Source: Arthrobacter sp. H35-D1 (GTDB lineage: Bacteria; Actinomycetota; Actinomycetes; Actinomycetales; Micrococcaceae). Taken from it: a DNA stretch of 33,676 bases. Below are positions 31,131 through 33,676 of this stretch, one piece after another; positions within the stretch are counted from its first letter, which is position 1; the number at the start of each line of letters is the position of its first letter. The translations under genes and the position numbers were made by a program. The notes below the pieces were generated by a model. That model saw only the letters and a program-made list of their open reading frames with translations, was not told where the DNA came from and searched no databases. The stretch is taken from the NCBI RefSeq assembly GCF_030063185.1, contig NZ_JASISP010000003.1, positions 1-33,676 of the forward strand, read 5' to 3'.

Positions 31131-32222
31131 ATGATGGAACACAAGCCACCGTCGCAGGATCCACCAGAGCAGGATCCGCCGGAGCAGGATGTGCCGGAGC
31201 AGGATGTGCCGGAGCCGGTGGCATCGGAGCCGGCCGCCGTGGCTGCTGTACAGCCAGCACCTGCCGCCACTCCCGAAGTGGGGGCGCCTGACACGGGCAC
31301 ACCATTCACAGGGCTGGAAGCTGTTGGACTGTCCCGCAGCTTTGGTGACGTCCACGCCGTCGTCAATATGGATCTTCGCGCACCTGCCGGGCAGGTGACG
31401 GCGTTGATCGGGCCGAACGGCGCCGGAAAGACCACGTTGCTGTTGATGCTGGCCTCGCTGTTGGCCCCCGATGCAGGCACCATCAGCATCATGGGCGTCG
31501 ACCCGGTCAAGGATCCGGCCGCGGCCAGGGCAAAGATCGGATGGATGCCTGACACCTTGGGCGTGTGGGAGTCGCTGACAGCCCGCGAAATCCTGACGAG
31601 CATGGGCCGGTTTTACCGCCTTCCCAAGGCCCAGATCCCCGGTCGGGTGGAGGAATTGCTGGCCCTTGTCAACCTTCTTCCGCTTGCCGAGCAGAAAGCA
31701 CGGGTGCTCTCGCGCGGCCAACAACAGCGGCTCAGCCTGGCCCGGGCGCTGATCCACGATCCGCAAGTACTGCTCCTTGATGAACCTGCATCAGGGCTTG
31801 ACCCGGGCTCTCGCGTGGCGTTGCGCAGCATCCTGCGTCGTCTGGCCGGGGAGGGCAAGGCCATTGTGGTTTCCTCCCATGTGCTGGCCGAATTGGACGA
31901 AATCGCCGACGGTGCCGTGTTTGTCAACCAGGGACGGACGGTGCTTGCCCAAACCGTGGCTGAAGCCGACGGGCAGGGGCGCAAGTATGCCATTGCAGCC
32001 CTGGACCCCGTCGTCTTGAACGCTGCCCTCGTTGGATTGGGTGTTGAGTTTGAGGCTGGCGGCGGACGCCGGGATTCGGTGACTGTCACCCTGGGTACGC
32101 AGCAGCACGCAGCCCGGTTGTTGCGGGACCTGGTGGAAGCCGGTGCCGGGGTGTGTGCGTTTGCCCCCGCAAGCGGGGCACTCGAAGAGAGCTACATGAA
32201 CATGTTGGTGGAACAGCCATGA
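31131..32222 (+). CDS. ABC transporter ATP-binding protein
   Basis: A 363-residue ATPase. Walker A GPNGAGKTT lies at about 94-102, the signature LSRGQQQRLSLARAL and Walker B VLLLDEPASGLD follow, with an H-loop VSSH. It is the single-domain CcmA/NatA type that pairs with an ABC-2 permease. Two features are odd. The first ~60 residues are an extra Pro/Glu/Gln/Asp-rich tail with repeats (QDPPEQDPPEQDVPEQDVPE), and the ~100 residues after the ATPase core are poorly conserved. The ATG at 31131 has a GGGGAGGG site; a second ATG follows at once. Its TGA overlaps the permease ATG. The substrate is unknown; export is the usual role of this type. Confidence 0.93.
   Translation: MMEHKPPSQDPPEQDPPEQDVPEQDVPEPVASEPAAVAAVQPAPAATPEVGAPDTGTPFTGLEAVGLSRSFGDVHAVVNMDLRAPAGQVTALIGPNGAGKTTLLLMLASLLAPDAGTISIMGVDPVKDPAAARAKIGWMPDTLGVWESLTAREILTSMGRFYRLPKAQIPGRVEELLALVNLLPLAEQKARVLSRGQQQRLSLARALIHDPQVLLLDEPASGLDPGSRVALRSILRRLAGEGKAIVVSSHVLAELDEIADGAVFVNQGRTVLAQTVAEADGQGRKYAIAALDPVVLNAALVGLGVEFEAGGGRRDSVTVTLGTQQHAARLLRDLVEAGAGVCAFAPASGALEESYMNMLVEQP
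31155..31214 (+). repeat. 15-bp in-frame tandem repeat in the ABC ATPase N-terminus, 4 copies
   Basis: Four units of the form CAGGATSYRCCRGAG (31155, 31170, 31185, 31200) encode QDPPE, QDPPE, QDVPE and QDVPE. The frame-preserving unit could vary in number between strains without disrupting the ATPase. Confidence 0.8.
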
Positions 32223-33445
32223 CACTTGTCAACAAGGGCACGCCCCCGCTGCCAGGGACTCCCTCCGAGAGCCCTGTACGGCAGGCTGGGCTGTCCGCCT
32301 ATCTCGGCGGCGTGTTTGCCGTAGTGGGCATGGAACTTCGCCAGCGCCTGCGGTCTCGCGGCTGGTACATCATGTTGGGGATTTGGTTTGGGCTCATTTG
32401 GCTGGTGGCAGCCTTAACCTGGATCAGCTGGAAAGCGCAGACCAACCGGACAGATTTTGACTACGTGGACCCTGCAATGCTGGCGCACGGTCCGGGCTCA
32501 CTGATCTTTGAAGTGGTTTTGGCATTTGTGCTGCTCTTCGGGTTGCTGGTGGGGCCGGCTTTTTCCGCCAATGCCATCAGCGGTGACAGGGCCGGCGGCA
32601 CCCTGGCCATCATGCAGGTGACGCTGCTGCGCCCGGGCCAGATCCTGTGGGGGAAGTTCCTTGCTTCGTGGGTTGCCGCGCTGGCGTTCCTGGTGGTGAG
32701 CGTGCCGTTCCTGATCTTCGGCATCGCGCAGGGAGGCTTGGGAGTTGGCTACATTTTGATTGCCCTGCTCATGCTCGCTATTGAACTGGGTGTTGTGTGC
32801 GCACTGGGCGTGGGAATTTCCGCGCTGGCCAACCGCCCGCTCTTTTCCATTGTGGTGACATATTTGGCTGTTGCCGCACTGACGTTTGGCACCCTCATTG
32901 CCTTTGGCCTGGGCTCCATGCTCAGCAATGGAACCGTGATGGCAAATCAGTCCTATTACAAGGACATCTCCCACCAAAGCCCTGAGGGTGAAGGCATGAG
33001 CGGCACGTACCAAGAGGGCTATCCCGACCGTCCGAATCCCAAGGACATCACGGATGAGAACGACGAATATGCCTGCTACGGACCGCTGGTGGAAAACCGG
33101 GTGATACGAACCGAACGCGTGGCCTGGATGTTGAGCATGAACCCATTTGTGGTGGTGGCTGACGCCATCCCATACCCTGACCCAAGCGATCGGGGCAATC
33201 AGTTCTACAGTGTGGCACTGTTTGAAACGGTCAGCCAGGGAGCGCGTTACGCACAAGCCGGCCCCGACGCAACGTACCAATGCGCCAACGGCAAGGTGAC
33301 GGCGTCGTACCTTGCACCTCAAACGCCGCTCTGGCCACTGGGGCTGGGACTGCAACTGCTGGTGTCGGCCGGAATCCTCGCCTTGGCGTGGCGGGCGCTG
33401 CGCACACCGGCAGGAAAACTGCCCAAGGGAACGCGCGTCGCGTAA
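32219..33445 (+). CDS. ABC-2 type transporter permease
   Basis: A 408-residue membrane protein with six or more helices: YIMLGIWFGLIWLVAALTWI after a cytoplasmic VVGMELRQRLRSRGW, then FEVVLAFVLLFGLLVGPAFS, the ABC-2 hallmark loop AISGDRAGGTLAIMQVTLLRP, FLASWVAALAFLVVSVPFLI, GYILIALLMLAIELGVVCAL and FSIVVTYLAVAALTFGTLI. A large external loop (~250-365) contains the Cys pair positions YACYGP and YQCANG, which could form a disulfide. A last helix ends in RALRTPAGKLPKGTRVA. The start ATG overlaps the ATPase stop (ATGA), so the pair forms one transporter. The substrate is not known. Confidence 0.9.
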   Translation: MTLVNKGTPPLPGTPSESPVRQAGLSAYLGGVFAVVGMELRQRLRSRGWYIMLGIWFGLIWLVAALTWISWKAQTNRTDFDYVDPAMLAHGPGSLIFEVVLAFVLLFGLLVGPAFSANAISGDRAGGTLAIMQVTLLRPGQILWGKFLASWVAALAFLVVSVPFLIFGIAQGGLGVGYILIALLMLAIELGVVCALGVGISALANRPLFSIVVTYLAVAALTFGTLIAFGLGSMLSNGTVMANQSYYKDISHQSPEGEGMSGTYQEGYPDRPNPKDITDENDEYACYGPLVENRVIRTERVAWMLSMNPFVVVADAIPYPDPSDRGNQFYSVALFETVSQGARYAQAGPDATYQCANGKVTASYLAPQTPLWPLGLGLQLLVSAGILALAWRALRTPAGKLPKGTRVA

Positions 33446-33452
33446 GCCGTTC

Positions 33453-33530
33453 TTAACGCCGAGAGTGCAGCAGTTGTGGGTCGCCGGGCTCGGGGTGGTG
33501 CCACTGAGGCCACCAGCGTGTTCGAGTCTC
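33453..33530 (-). CDS. Possible C-terminal end of a convergent gene (partial)
   Basis: On the minus strand about 25 codons before TAA 33453-33455 read PETRTRWWPQWHHPEPGDPQ then LLHSRR. Trp, His and Pro runs of this kind look like a real protein end rather than chance, and the stop sits eight bases after the permease stop, as in a convergent pair. Upstream, beyond about 33530, the sequence becomes G-run-rich and the frame loses all coding character, so the gene cannot be named. Confidence 0.3.
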   Translation of the reverse strand, partial: ETRTRWWPQWHHPEPGDPQLLHSRR

Positions 33531-33676
33531 TGGCCGGGGGCGGGGGGGCGGGAGGAGCCGGGCGCCGCCCCCCGGGGGCCGCGCGTTGTCCCGGGCTCGG
33601 GGAGGGTGGGGGGGGGGCGGCGGGGGTGGGCCGTGGTGAGAGGGGGGGGTGCGGGCGCCCACCGGGCGTCGGGGGG
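33531..33676. other. G-run-rich, low-complexity end of the window (probable artefact)
   Basis: The last ~145 bases are dominated by runs of 5-10 G on the plus strand with few A or T. Nothing else in the window looks like this. No ORF with coding bias, no repeat unit and no RNA fold is convincing. A low-quality contig end is the most likely reason. Confidence 0.7.

Noticed and set aside
33505-33535. A GTTCGAGTC word resembling a tRNA T-loop
   Set aside because: The flanking bases do not pair as a T-stem and no acceptor or anticodon stem can be built around it.

Overview
The window is high-GC DNA from an actinobacterium. The fba end followed by a DUF3151 gene and then purA, the purS-purQ-purL order, the SufR-like/NirK module, the LAxTG-anchored sialidase and the frequent ATGA/GTGA start-stop overlaps all fit Micrococcaceae, most likely Arthrobacter or a close relative. 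The genus is an inference from gene content; no rRNA or tRNA gene is visible.

Layout. 1-501: the tail of class II fructose-bisphosphate aldolase and a DUF3151 gene, closed by a bidirectional terminator. 589-6138: a nitrite/nitric-oxide module made of a DUF2249 gene read leftward and, divergently, a Cys-containing winged-helix regulator, an NnrS-like membrane protein and a 919-residue protein that fuses a polytopic membrane domain, a cupredoxin and a complete copper nitrite reductase. 6235-8366: a DinB-like protein and an NTF2-like/HxlR divergent pair around a clean palindrome, with a small TfoX-like gene. 8478-12487: a DHA2-type efflux pump, a tandemly duplicated ~170-bp intergenic element, and an SDR-MarR-SDR operon with two tandem inverted-repeat operators.

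12871-18673: purA, a nitrilase-family amidohydrolase and a run of small housekeeping or unknown genes (CoA-binding protein, polysaccharide deacetylase, RibD-like reductase, MmcQ/YjbR, DUF1990). 18882-22207: the purSQL operon for FGAM synthase on the minus strand, with a hairpin in its leader and a terminator after purL. 22635-27116: a very large secreted exo-sialidase with all expected active-site residues, a CBM32-like domain, a duplicated wall module, an EPTP/EPTT stalk and an LANTG sortase signal. 27239-28685: an OhrR-type redox regulator in an operon with a protein often labelled 3-methyladenine DNA glycosylase. 28802-29348: two tiny related proteins sharing an IFGPA motif. 29520-30806: lysC with a probable internal start for the beta subunit and a short upstream ORF. 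31131-33445: an ABC-2 type transporter pair. The last ~140 bases are G-run-rich and look like an assembly or read artefact.

The strongest functional units are the nirK module, purSQL/purA in purine synthesis, and the secreted sialidase. The least explained items are the duplicated element at 10054-10411, the IFGPA small-protein pair and the candidate short leader ORFs before lysC and the ABC transporter.
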